Positions 1 to 7,011 of a stretch of DNA of 13,226 bases are shown here, in pieces. This stretch comes from an uncultured Bacilli bacterium (GTDB lineage: Bacteria > Bacillota_I > Bacilli_A > RF39 > UBA660). Where the stretch lies: assembly GCA_949746915.1 (NCBI GenBank), contig CATKEA010000120.1, positions 1 to 13,226 on the forward strand, given 5' to 3'. Position 1 is the first letter of the stretch. Each line of letters starts with the position of its first letter. Below the pieces are notes generated by a model. That model had not been told where the DNA came from and did not search any database. It saw nothing but the letters and a program-made list of their open reading frames with translations. The position numbers and the translations under genes were made by a program.

Positions 1-10
1 GGATGATAAT

Positions 11-640
11 ATGGATCAAGAGATAATTTCAATGTTTAAAGAAAAAAATAGATCGATATTAATTCAGAATTTGAAGTTTGATACTGAGCGAAATATTGAT
101 TCTCTTTTAGAAACTTTAAAAAATATTGTTATGAATGATTTTGATATTGCTAGAAGGAATATTAGATTAATATTTGATGATTATGATTGCGAGATTTCTG
201 ATGATAAAATCTCTAATATTCTTTTTGATGCACAGAATGAAAGTTATAAAATTATTGAAGAAGTTGTATGTAGTAAAAAAGAATCTATTATTACAGATAT
301 AGACGAGTTGAGTTTCGAAGAGGAGTCCATGAATAATTATTATTCATTGATTGATGGAACTACAAAAGTTATTCAAGAAAAGTTAGGAATTAATATGTTT
401 GAAGGTATTATTTCTAATATGAATAAAGAATTTTTTAAATTTATTAGTAAAATAAAAGATGAAAATATTAAAGGTTTAGTTCAAAATAGAATTAGTGATT
501 ATATTAATATTCGTCTTTATAAAAAATTAGAAGATAAAATATTGTCTACTATTAGAATACGTGATAATAACTTGATAAATAAAGGAAAAGAAAGTTATGA
601 TAAGTATCAGGAAATAAGTAAAAAGACAACTCAAGTTTAG
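11..640 (+). CDS. Uncharacterised helical protein, possibly 5'-partial
   Basis: I do not recognise this 209-residue protein. It is strongly charged (many Lys, Glu, Asp, Asn, Ile), has no signal peptide or membrane segment, and reads as mostly alpha-helical, so a cytoplasmic protein is likely. The proposed ATG has a weak GGATGAT sequence just upstream. The frame is open to the window edge with no stop before the ATG, so the true start could lie outside the window. The gene ends in TAG and is followed within 10 bases by a rho-independent terminator, so it is the last gene of its transcript and is not in an operon with spoVT. No domain supports a function. Confidence 0.75.
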   Translation: MDQEIISMFKEKNRSILIQNLKFDTERNIDSLLETLKNIVMNDFDIARRNIRLIFDDYDCEISDDKISNILFDAQNESYKIIEEVVCSKKESIITDIDELSFEEESMNNYYSLIDGTTKVIQEKLGINMFEGIISNMNKEFFKFISKIKDENIKGLVQNRISDYINIRLYKKLEDKILSTIRIRDNNLINKGKESYDKYQEISKKTTQV

Positions 641-648
641 TTTTTTTT

Positions 649-697
649 GAATATAATGAGTAAATTACAATTGTAATTGAAAGTTATATTCTTTTTT
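649..697 (+). terminator. Rho-independent terminator after the first gene
   Basis: The outer arms GAATATAA (649-656) and TTATATTC (684-691) pair perfectly. Between them lies a perfect 16-base palindrome (663-678). The outer 3' arm runs straight into six T (692-697). The structure is AT-only in character but has the right order for a + strand terminator. Confidence 0.7.
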
Positions 698-726
698 GTA
701 TAAAAAATAGTTAAGTGATAACACTA
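697..726 (+). promoter_or_regulatory. Possible sporulation-type (sigma-G/F-like) promoter of spoVT
   Basis: TGTATA (697-702), a 17-base spacer and AACACTA (720-726) resemble the sigma-G -35 and -10 elements known for forespore genes; the -10 matches 5 of 7 positions of CATACTA. No good vegetative promoter was seen just upstream of spoVT. In B. subtilis spoVT is under sigma-G, which is why I looked. In DNA this AT-rich the match could be chance. Confidence 0.25.
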
Positions 727-750
727 TTAAATAGAAAGCGAGGTTTATTA

Positions 751-1266
751 ATGAAAGCAACAGGTGTAGTAAGACGAATTGATGATTTAGGAAGAATTGT
801 TATTCCAAAAGAATTAAGAAGGACTTTGAAAATTAGAGATGGAGAATTTTTAGAAATATTTGTAGAGTCTGATAGTGTTATTTTGAAAAAATATTCTTCT
901 TTTTCTGATATAAAAAATGTATGTGATAGAATTGTATCATCAGTAAATCTTGATGGCAAAACATTAGTTATTGTAGATAATGATAAGGTTATTTCTTCTA
1001 CTAATTCTTTGCTTATTGATAAAAAAATATCTGATTATTGTAGTAGTGTTTTAGAAAATAGAGAAGTTAAAATAGAAAATGATAACGAAACTATTGAATT
1101 ATTTGATTTGGAAGTATATAAGCAAAATTTTATTGTTTCTCCTATTATTAGTAATTCAGATTTAGTTGGTGGTGTAATTATTTTTTCTAAAGAGATGGAA
1201 GTTAATGATTTTGATAAGAATATTTGCGAGTTTTTAGTTAAATTTTTAATAAAAAATATTGAATAA
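751..1266 (+). CDS. spoVT: SpoVT-like AbrB-family transition/sporulation regulator
   Basis: This 171-residue DNA-binding regulator matches B. subtilis SpoVT (178 aa) along its whole length. Residues 1-50 form the AbrB/SpoVT swapped-hairpin domain, opening MKATGVVRRIDDLGRIVIPK and continuing ELRRTL..GE.LEIF. The rest is the GAF-like C-terminal domain, ending with the recognisable block SPIISNSDLVGGVIIFSK. SpoVT controls forespore (sigma-G) genes and germination traits in Bacillus. I chose the ATG at 751 because the family always starts MKATG and a good ribosome binding site, AAAGCGAGG (735-743), sits 7 bases upstream; an earlier in-frame ATG at 715 lacks both. It occupies the place held by abrB next to metS in B. 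subtilis. The metG promoter overlaps its stop codon. Confidence 0.93.
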   Translation: MKATGVVRRIDDLGRIVIPKELRRTLKIRDGEFLEIFVESDSVILKKYSSFSDIKNVCDRIVSSVNLDGKTLVIVDNDKVISSTNSLLIDKKISDYCSSVLENREVKIENDNETIELFDLEVYKQNFIVSPIISNSDLVGGVIIFSKEMEVNDFDKNICEFLVKFLIKNIE

Positions 1267-1287
1267 TGCTATGTAACATGTTATAAT
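1259..1287 (+). promoter_or_regulatory. Extended -10 promoter of the metG T-box transcript
   Basis: The -35 TTGAAT (1259-1264), a 17-base spacer and TATAAT (1282-1287) preceded by TGT (1279-1281) make a near-ideal extended -10 sigma-A promoter. Its -35 box covers the last codon and stop of spoVT. Transcription should start near 1294, just ahead of the T-box stem I. Confidence 0.75.
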
Positions 1288-1293
1288 TTTTGA

Positions 1294-1517
1294 TATATTT
1301 AAATGCACTGATGGAAAGAGTAAAGTTGATTTATTAAAGAGAGCATATGTGTGGTGTAAATATGTATAATGATACTTTATAAATGGTTCTATGAGCATAT
1401 TTATCGATATGTAGGTAAGTACGTTATTCGCGTTAAGAATTAGAGTTGTGCATTTTTTTGCAAAATAAGGTGGTACCGCGATATATTCGTCCTTAGTGAT
1501 GAATATATCTTTTTTTT
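1294..1517 (+). promoter_or_regulatory. T-box leader (tRNA-Met sensing riboswitch) of metG
   Basis: This leader senses uncharged tRNA and lets transcription continue into metG when charged tRNA-Met is scarce. The T-box core, AATAAGG then TGGTACCGCG, is at 1464-1480. The antiterminator is visible as TAAGG (1466-1470) pairing with CCTTA (1491-1495). It competes with the terminator stem at 1480-1509. Stem I begins in the purine-rich GATGGAAAGAGTA at about 1310-1322. The likely specifier codon is ATG at 1391-1393, followed by A as in other T-boxes. The specifier is an inference from the downstream gene and its position; the core motif and terminator are seen directly. Confidence 0.9.
1480..1517 (+). 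terminator. T-box conditional terminator
   Basis: GATATATTC (1480-1488) pairs perfectly with GAATATATC (1501-1509), followed by eight T (1510-1517). The loop holds the CCTTA half of the antiterminator, so the two structures exclude each other. Confidence 0.88.
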
Positions 1518-1535
1518 GATAAGGAGAGATTTAAA

Positions 1536-3095
1536 ATGGAAAAATATTATATTTCAACAGCTATAGCATATACTTCTGCAAAACCTCATATAGGGAATAC
1601 ATATGAAGTTATACTCGCTGATAGTATTGCCAGATATAAAAGGCTTAAAGGATTTGATGTATACTTTCAAACTGGTACTGATGAGCATGGTGAAAAGATT
1701 GCTCAAAAAGCAGAGCAAGCTGGTGTGACTCCACAAGAATATGTTGATGATATTCATGAAGAAATAAAAAATATTTGGGATCTAATGAATACTAGTTATG
1801 ACAAGTTTGTTAGAACTACTGATTTAAATCATGTTAAAGTTGTTCAAAAAATATTTAAAAAATTGTATGAAAAGGGAGATATTTATAAAGGAAAATATGA
1901 AGGTCTTTATTGTACTCCTTGTGAAGCTTTTATTACTGAAAGTCAATTGATTGATGGAAAGTGTCCTGATTGTGGGAGAGATGTTCAGTTAGCTAGTGAG
2001 GAAGCATATTTTTTTAAGTTATCTAAATATCAGAAGCAATTAGAGGATTATATTGAGTCACATCCAGATTTTATTCAACCTGAATCTAGGAAGAATGAAA
2101 TGATTAACAACTTTTTGAAACCTGGTCTTCAAGATTTATGTGTATCTAGAACATCATTTGATTGGGGAATTAAGGTTGATTTTGATCCAAAGCATGTTGT
2201 ATATGTATGGCTTGATGCACTTACTAATTACATTACTAATATTGGATATAGTGTTGATAATTCAACAGATGAATTTAAAAAATACTGGCCAGCTGATTTA
2301 CAGCTAGTTGGTAAGGATATTATTAGATTTCATACATTGTATTGGCCAATTTTTCTTATGGCATTAGATTTGCCATTACCAAAACAAGTATTTGGGCATC
2401 CGTGGTTGTTATTTGGAGCAAATAATGAAAAAATGAGTAAGTCACGTGGTAATGTTATTTATGCTGATGATTTGGCAAAAGATTTTGGAGTAGATGCCAT
2501 TCGTTATTATGTCTTACATGAAATTCCTTTTAGTAATGATGGAACGATTACTTATGATTTATTAATTGAAAGAATAAATAGTGATCTAGTTAATATTCTA
2601 GGAAATTTAGTCAATAGAACTATTTCTATGGTAAAAAAGTACTTTGATTCTTCAATAACGAATAAGGGTAAGTTTTCAGAATATGATCAGGATCTTATAA
2701 ATTATATTAATGAGTTAGATAGTAAAGTAGAAAAAAGAATGGATAAGCTGGAAATTGGTGCTTCTTTGGATGAAATATTTAATGTATTACGAAGAAGTAA
2801 TAAATATATTGATGAGACGATGCCATGGGTTTTAGCCAAGGATGAAGTAAAAAAAGCTGAGCTTGAATCTGTTTTATATAACTTGTTAGAAGCAATTCGT
2901 GTTTGTGGTATCTTATTAAAGCCATATTTACCAGAAACTTCTGATAGTATTTTAAAACAAATTAATAGTGATGATGTATCATTGGTATATAATGATGCTA
3001 ATGTATATTCTGTTTGTGATCCTTTTATATTATTTTATAGAATAGATAAGGATAAAAAGTTAAAAGAATTAGAAGAAAATAAAAAAGTTAGTTAA
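1536..3095 (+). CDS. metG: Methionyl-tRNA synthetase
   Basis: This class I aminoacyl-tRNA synthetase charges tRNA-Met for initiation and elongation in the cytosol. The HIGH-type motif PHIGN is at residues 17-21 and the KMSKS loop at 299-303. The zinc knuckle has Cys126, Cys129, Cys143 and Cys146 in the CxxC...CxxC pattern. The anticodon-binding helical domain follows from about 350. At 519 residues it is shorter than B. subtilis MetS (about 660 residues), and I see no C-terminal OB-fold tRNA-binding domain. The ATG has AAGGAGAG (1521-1528) 7 bases upstream, just after the T-box terminator. It has its own promoter, leader and terminator, so it forms a single-gene transcript upstream of tatD, as in the metS-yabD order of Bacillus. 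Confidence 0.97.
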   Translation: MEKYYISTAIAYTSAKPHIGNTYEVILADSIARYKRLKGFDVYFQTGTDEHGEKIAQKAEQAGVTPQEYVDDIHEEIKNIWDLMNTSYDKFVRTTDLNHVKVVQKIFKKLYEKGDIYKGKYEGLYCTPCEAFITESQLIDGKCPDCGRDVQLASEEAYFFKLSKYQKQLEDYIESHPDFIQPESRKNEMINNFLKPGLQDLCVSRTSFDWGIKVDFDPKHVVYVWLDALTNYITNIGYSVDNSTDEFKKYWPADLQLVGKDIIRFHTLYWPIFLMALDLPLPKQVFGHPWLLFGANNEKMSKSRGNVIYADDLAKDFGVDAIRYYVLHEIPFSNDGTITYDLLIERINSDLVNILGNLVNRTISMVKKYFDSSITNKGKFSEYDQDLINYINELDSKVEKRMDKLEIGASLDEIFNVLRRSNKYIDETMPWVLAKDEVKKAELESVLYNLLEAIRVCGILLKPYLPETSDSILKQINSDDVSLVYNDANVYSVCDPFILFYRIDKDKKLKELEENKKVS

Positions 3096-3104
3096 TATAT
3101 TTTT

Positions 3105-3143
3105 CTCTCTAAATTTAATAAAATTTAAGTTTAGAGAGTTTTT
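3105..3143 (+). terminator. Rho-independent terminator of metG
   Basis: CTCTCTAAA (3105-3113) pairs with TTTAGAGAG (3130-3138), followed by five T (3139-3143). It starts 9 bases after the metG stop codon. Confidence 0.88.
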
Positions 3144-3159
3144 GTTTGTAATTCGTTAA

Positions 3160-3188
3160 TTTACTACTTTTATTATAAATGATATAAT
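3160..3188 (+). promoter_or_regulatory. Extended -10 promoter of tatD and the 3D-domain gene
   Basis: TTTACT (3160-3165), a 17-base spacer and TATAAT (3183-3188) preceded by TGA (3180-3182). The transcript would begin near 3195, only about 10 bases before the tatD ATG at 3205, so the leader would be very short. The same TTTACT-17-TGn pattern recurs before the signal peptidase gene. Confidence 0.65.
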
Positions 3189-3204
3189 TAATATGGTGAT
3201 AATT

Positions 3205-3966
3205 ATGTTTATAGATACACATTTACATTTAAGTTATAAGTATGGTGAGACTCCTTCTAAATATATAATGGAATCTAATGCGAATAATGTTAAATTACTG
3301 ATTGTTAGTGCTTGTGATAAAGAATCAATGATTGAAAGCGATAGATTATTAGAAGAGTATCCTTCTTTGTATTATTCATTTGGATTTCATCCAGAATTTG
3401 CATCAAGTATTAGTAATGATGATATTAATCATCTTGTAAATAGTATAAGTAATAAAAGAGAAAAGATAGTTGCAATTGGAGAGATTGGGTTAGATTATCA
3501 CTATGGTAATGAAAATATCCAAGAGCAAAAAAATTTATTTGAACGACAATTACAAATAAGTGTAGATTTATCTTTACCAGTCGTTATTCATTCAAGGGAT
3601 GCTACCCAAGATACTTATGATATACTTAGTAAATATAATGTATTTGGTGTAATTCATTGTTTTAGTGGAAGCTTAGAAATGGCATTGAAATATATTGATT
3701 TAGGTTTTTATATAGGTATAGGTGGTGTTGTAACATTTAAAAATAGTAAACTTCAGGAGGTAGTAAAAAATATTCCGCTTTCTAAAATTGTTCTTGAAAC
3801 AGATAGTCCTTACTTAGCACCATCTCCTTACAGAGGAGAAGTCAATTCTTCTAAATATATTCCAATAATTGCTTCTAAAATTGCAGAATTAAAGGAGATT
3901 AGTATTGAAGAAGTGATGCATGTAACTACTTCTAATGCAATAGCTTTGTTTGACTTGAAAATATAA
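3205..3966 (+). CDS. tatD: TatD-family metal-dependent DNase
   Basis: This 253-residue TIM-barrel hydrolase is equivalent to B. subtilis YabD/DayD, a metal-dependent DNase acting in the cytoplasm. The metal ligands are all visible: HxH at residues 6-8 (DTHLHL), Glu93 in GEIGLDYHY, His129 in VVIHSRD, His151 in VIHCFSG and Asp200 in ETDSPYLAP. I start at ATG 3205 because GGTGAT (3195-3200) lies 4 bases upstream and the family begins with MFIDTH-type sequence right at the N-terminus; an ATG at 3193 would add four residues but has no binding site. It shares a transcript with the 3D-domain gene 38 bases downstream. The full set of ligands suggests an active enzyme. Confidence 0.94.
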   Translation: MFIDTHLHLSYKYGETPSKYIMESNANNVKLLIVSACDKESMIESDRLLEEYPSLYYSFGFHPEFASSISNDDINHLVNSISNKREKIVAIGEIGLDYHYGNENIQEQKNLFERQLQISVDLSLPVVIHSRDATQDTYDILSKYNVFGVIHCFSGSLEMALKYIDLGFYIGIGGVVTFKNSKLQEVVKNIPLSKIVLETDSPYLAPSPYRGEVNSSKYIPIIASKIAELKEISIEEVMHVTTSNAIALFDLKI

Positions 3967-4004
3967 TTGTGCTATATTGTTTATGTAATAATAGAGGTGT
4001 TAGT

Positions 4005-4589
4005 ATGAAGAAGTTAACTTCTATCTTAACGATTAGATTTTTTTATATTTGTTTTGTTTGTTTATTATTATTGATAATTGCAAATGGTAATAAGAGATAT
4101 GTTAATGTTGTTAATAATATTAATGGTGTGAAATCGTTAGAGGCTTCTAATATTGTTACAAAATATGTATTTAAAGAAGAAATAAAGCCAGTTTATGCTA
4201 AAAATATGTCTGAAGTTAAGTTATATGGTTCTAATGGACCTGTTGTTTTTTATGGGGAGATGACAGGATATGGACCTGATTGTGTTGGGTGTAGTGGTAC
4301 TGTTAGCTGTCCACCAAGTCCTAATATTAAGGAATCTGTTATGTTTGAAGATTCTGTGTATGGAAAAGTACATATTTTAGCAGCTGATTCTGCTATTCCT
4401 TGTGGAAGTATCATTCGTATTAAAAATGTTACATTTTCAGATAAGGCAATTTATGGAATAGTATTAGATAGAGGTGGCGTTGTTAAAGGAAATATTATTG
4501 ATTTTCTTGTTGAACGAGAGTCTTATGCAGTTTCAAATATTGGTAGACAAAAAAATGTTTCTTTTGAAATTATTAGATGGGGTTGGTAA
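4005..4589 (+). CDS. Exported 3D-domain (YabE-like) cell-wall protein
   Basis: This 194-residue protein has an N-terminal membrane segment (about residues 8-27) and a C-terminal 3D domain, a double-psi beta-barrel linked to peptidoglycan-cleaving lytic transglycosylases. The domain starts at MTGYGP (86-91). Its three aspartates are Asp128 (AADSAIPCGS), Asp155 (VLDRGG) and Asp166 (IIDFLV). It has cysteines at 93, 96 and 102 in a CVGCSG..SC cluster and at 133. Position after tatD makes it the counterpart of yabE, but it lacks the G5 and DUF348 domains of that long protein, so I do not give it the symbol. I choose ATG 4005 because GAGGTG (3994-3999) is 5 bases upstream; an in-frame ATG at 3969 lacks a binding site. 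It probably trims the wall during growth or sporulation. Confidence 0.85.
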   Translation: MKKLTSILTIRFFYICFVCLLLLIIANGNKRYVNVVNNINGVKSLEASNIVTKYVFKEEIKPVYAKNMSEVKLYGSNGPVVFYGEMTGYGPDCVGCSGTVSCPPSPNIKESVMFEDSVYGKVHILAADSAIPCGSIIRIKNVTFSDKAIYGIVLDRGGVVKGNIIDFLVERESYAVSNIGRQKNVSFEIIRWGW

Positions 4590-4601
4590 ATCCCTTTTTT
4601 T
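4579..4601 (+). terminator. Small terminator overlapping the 3D-domain gene stop
   Basis: GGGGTT (4579-4584) can pair with AATCCC (4589-4594, one G-T pair) around a GGTA loop, followed by seven T (4595-4601). The 5' arm is inside the coding region. It separates the housekeeping transcript from the TasA-like cluster. Confidence 0.6.
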
Positions 4602-4652
4602 ATTTTGATTTACTATATCGACAAATTTTAACAATATCTTTTTTGTAATTTG

Positions 4653-4680
4653 TTGCTTTTGTTTCCTTTATTATGATAAT
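4653..4680 (+). promoter_or_regulatory. Candidate promoter of the TasA-like cluster
   Basis: A promoter is expected here because a terminator precedes the cluster. Candidates are TTGCTT (4653-4658) with GATAAT (4675-4680, 16-base spacer), or TTTGTT (4649-4654) with TATGAT (4672-4677, 17-base spacer). Neither is strong, and neither has the TGn extension seen at the other promoters in the window. The weaker match may mean that an activator is used. Confidence 0.35.
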
Positions 4681-4703
4681 ATTAGTATAGGGAGGCTTGT
4701 ATC

Positions 4704-5405
4704 ATGAATAATAAGTCTAGTGAAAAATTTATTTTATCAGTATTAATTGTTTTAGTTTTAGTTGTATCTGTTGTAGGAATCAGTTTTGCTTTTTTTACTT
4801 ATGCTAAAGAAGGTAAAACAGAGAATACTATTCATTCAGGTACGTTAATATTAAATTTTAATGAACATACAAACGGTATAAGTTTGCAAAATGCTTTTCC
4901 AGTATCAGATGATGAAGCTTTGGCAAGTAGTGAACAAAATAGCTATTTTGACTTTTCTGTTGAATATACAATTGTTGGTCAAACATCAATAACTTATGAA
5001 ATTGATATTGTTGATATAACAGGTAATATTATGTCTGGCTATTCAAAATTAGATAGTAAGAATTTGAAACTTGCTTTGTATAATAATGATAGTAAATCTT
5101 TTATTGTTACACCTAGTTATTTTAGTGACATAGAAAAGAAGGCAGCTGGTAATAATAAAGATGGATATAAGCTACATGAGAAAGCTGTATCTACGACGGG
5201 AAATGATCAATATAGATTGTATATGTGGATTCCTGAATATGATGCAGTTGGTAATAAAGTTTCTATGTCAGATATTTTGAGTCCTACTGAAAAAAATAGT
5301 GATGGAACACCTGTTATTTTACAGAAGGGTATTAGTAATCAAACTTTTTCAGTAAAAATTAATATTCAGGCTTTAGATACTGCATCTTTAGTTACTAATG
5401 ATTAG
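4704..5405 (+). CDS. TasA/camelysin-like secreted protein 1 (SipW-type signal peptide)
   Basis: This 233-residue exported protein is the first of three related proteins. The N-terminus is a SipW-dependent signal peptide: a basic start, a hydrophobic core at about residues 10-27 ending GISFA|FFTYAKEGKTENT, then the hallmark HSGTLILNF. In TasA the matching ending is followed by AF and an ASGTLDL block, and cleavage is done by SipW. The mature part is beta-rich with no cysteine. It shares NGIxxxNAxP, YFDF and a YRLYMWI...FSVKINIQA ending with the two downstream proteins. TasA-family proteins form biofilm or surface fibres in Bacillus; fibre formation here is inferred. GGGAGG (4690-4695) lies 8 bases before the ATG. 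Confidence 0.85.
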   Translation: MNNKSSEKFILSVLIVLVLVVSVVGISFAFFTYAKEGKTENTIHSGTLILNFNEHTNGISLQNAFPVSDDEALASSEQNSYFDFSVEYTIVGQTSITYEIDIVDITGNIMSGYSKLDSKNLKLALYNNDSKSFIVTPSYFSDIEKKAAGNNKDGYKLHEKAVSTTGNDQYRLYMWIPEYDAVGNKVSMSDILSPTEKNSDGTPVILQKGISNQTFSVKINIQALDTASLVTND

Positions 5406-5415
5406 AGGTATGATT

Positions 5416-6255
5416 ATGATGGAAAATAGATATATGACTCAAAAGGCAATGTTTTTAGAAAGAGAAGAATCAAAGAAACACAGAATTTTAATAATTATAT
5501 TTTTGATTTTGTTGTTATTATTATTAGTTTTAATTATATTTGGTGTTAGAACTGGTGATTTAGTCGATAATAACAATCCTTATAATCCAGGTGGAAATTT
5601 AGATCCAACTCCTACTGTTAGTCCGACGACTTCACCATCACCATCAATTTCTCCAACTACTAGTCCAGATCCTATTGATCCAACACCAACAACGGATCCT
5701 ACAACAAGTCCAAAGCCTACAACTTCTCCTACGACTTCTCCAAAACCGACTGGTACAGATAAACCAGGTAGTGATATTGTAAAATTTTATTATAGTGATA
5801 CTACTGGTGTTGGGAATGGTATTTCTATTATAAATGCAGTTCCAACTGATGATTCTGTTGGAAAATTGTTGGTTGGTGATAGAAATTATTTTGATTTTTA
5901 TATTACATCGACAACTGTTAAAAGACCTATTTCTTATAATATAATTGCAACAAAAAGTGATGGAAGTACTTTAGATGAGAATAGTGTAAAGGTGTATTTA
6001 ACTAAAGTAAGTGGAATGAATGAAATTGAAATAGCTAATTGTTATAATGGTAATAAGGTAAAAACTTATGGTGAGTATGGTAATGTCGATTATGGTTTTG
6101 TAGCTGGAAAATCTTTATATAAAGAAACAATAGCAGCAAATACAAAAAATTATAAAAGTTCATATCGTCTTAGAATTTGGGTTAATGATACTGCTATTAA
6201 TTGGGAGAATAAAGACTTCTCATTAAAAATTAATGTTTATGCTGTTGAAGAATAG
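5416..6255 (+). CDS. Membrane-anchored, stalked TasA-like protein 2
   Basis: This 279-residue protein has a charged cytoplasmic N-terminus of about 23 residues and one transmembrane helix (24-44). A Pro/Thr/Ser-rich stalk (about 63-119) follows, built from repeated TTSP, SPKPT and DPTPT units. The C-terminal domain (from about 121) matches the neighbouring TasA-like proteins: NGISIINAVP, NYFDFYI, ISYNIIATKSDGST, YRLRIWV and FSLKINVY. The hydrophobic segment lacks the SFA/FF or SLA/VF junction and the TGTL block of a SipW substrate, so it is probably uncleaved and stays in the membrane. I infer an anchor or base for fibres made by proteins 1 and 3, comparable in role to B. subtilis TapA but not in sequence. 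ATG 5416 is preceded by AGAGG (5404-5408), 7 bases away; the earlier ATG at 5398 overlaps the previous gene. Confidence 0.82.
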   Translation: MMENRYMTQKAMFLEREESKKHRILIIIFLILLLLLLVLIIFGVRTGDLVDNNNPYNPGGNLDPTPTVSPTTSPSPSISPTTSPDPIDPTPTTDPTTSPKPTTSPTTSPKPTGTDKPGSDIVKFYYSDTTGVGNGISIINAVPTDDSVGKLLVGDRNYFDFYITSTTVKRPISYNIIATKSDGSTLDENSVKVYLTKVSGMNEIEIANCYNGNKVKTYGEYGNVDYGFVAGKSLYKETIAANTKNYKSSYRLRIWVNDTAINWENKDFSLKINVYAVEE

Positions 6256-6266
6256 TGGTGATAGAA

Positions 6267-6908
6267 ATGAAGACAGAAAATAATAAAAAATTATCAAGAA
6301 GAAAAGAATTATTATTATTAATATTGCTAGTTTTTTCTTTAGTAGTTGTCGTTTTTGGAGCTTCTTTAGCGGTTTTTAGCTATTTAGGAAAAGGACAAAC
6401 TTATAATTCTTTAAAGACAGGAACTTTAAATTTTGCTTATTCTGATGCTGTTGGGGGATCAAATGGTATATATATTGAGAATGCAGTTCCAATAAGTGAT
6501 GAAGAAGGAAAAAAACTTTTTGGAAATAGAGAGTACTTTGATTTTGTTATAACTGCATCTACTACCTCTTCACCACTTAGTTATGAGGTTATCGCTACCA
6601 AAAATAGCGTTAGTACACTTAATGATAGTGATATAAAGATGTATTTAACTATCATAAATGGGAGTAATGAAGTAGAAACTCCTATTACTTCTAATAATGG
6701 GATAATTAGTTTATATAGCGATTTGCATGATACTAATAGTGTAGACTTTTCTGGTAAGTCTATATATTTCGAAACGATAGATCCTTTAGTTGGATCTTAT
6801 AGTAAAAGGTTTAGATTAAGAATGTGGATTGATGACAGAGAGTATGATGAAGATTATTTACGTGGAAAAACTTTTTCAGTACGTGTTAATGTAACTGCAA
6901 CTAATTAG
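6267..6908 (+). CDS. TasA/camelysin-like secreted protein 3 (SipW-type signal peptide)
   Basis: This 213-residue exported protein carries a SipW-type signal peptide: basic MKTENNKKLSRRK, a hydrophobic core, then GASLA|VFSYLGKGQTYNS and the block LKTGTLNF. The mature domain is closer to protein 2 than to protein 1: NGIYIENAVPISDEEGKKL, EYFDFVIT, LSYEVIATKN, a DIKMYLT strand and the ending FRLRMWIDD...FSVRVNVTA. There is no cysteine. GGTGAT (6257-6262) lies 4 bases before ATG 6267, so I prefer this start to the in-frame GTG at 6255, which overlaps the preceding stop codon. It is the last gene of the three-gene unit and is followed by a small hairpin. It is probably a second fibre or surface subunit; no function has been shown. 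Confidence 0.84.
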   Translation: MKTENNKKLSRRKELLLLILLVFSLVVVVFGASLAVFSYLGKGQTYNSLKTGTLNFAYSDAVGGSNGIYIENAVPISDEEGKKLFGNREYFDFVITASTTSSPLSYEVIATKNSVSTLNDSDIKMYLTIINGSNEVETPITSNNGIISLYSDLHDTNSVDFSGKSIYFETIDPLVGSYSKRFRLRMWIDDREYDEDYLRGKTFSVRVNVTATN

Positions 6909-6914
6909 TAAAGT

Positions 6915-6938
6915 ACCTGTAATATTGCAGGTCTTTTT
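6915..6938 (+). terminator. Weak terminator/attenuator between the TasA-like genes and sipW
   Basis: ACCTG (6915-6919) pairs with CAGGT (6928-6932), plus one T-G pair, followed by C and five T. The 5-6 bp stem is short, so read-through into the signal peptidase gene is plausible. Confidence 0.5.
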
Positions 6939-6947
6939 ATTTATAAA

Positions 6948-6976
6948 TTTACTTACGAGAAAAAATGTGTTATGAT
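6948..6976 (+). promoter_or_regulatory. Extended -10 promoter of the sipW operon
   Basis: TTTACT (6948-6953), a 17-base spacer and TATGAT (6971-6976) preceded by TGT (6968-6970). It has the same -35 and spacing as the tatD promoter. It allows the signal peptidase unit to be expressed apart from its presumed substrates. Confidence 0.65.
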
Positions 6977-7011
6977 ATTTTTAGATATTATAGAAGGATA
7001 GGTGATTTTAT

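Noticed and set aside
711..959. Minus-strand open frame of 82 codons
   Set aside because: It lies opposite the first half of spoVT, has no binding site or family features, and is the antisense shadow of a well-supported gene.
1554..1757. Minus-strand open frame of 67 codons
   Set aside because: It is antisense to the conserved N-terminal catalytic part of metG and has no independent support.
5602..5772. The ACT/CCA-rich stretch as a CRISPR or DNA repeat array
   Set aside because: It is in frame and encodes the Pro/Thr/Ser stalk of protein 2; the repetition is at the amino-acid level, with varied codons.
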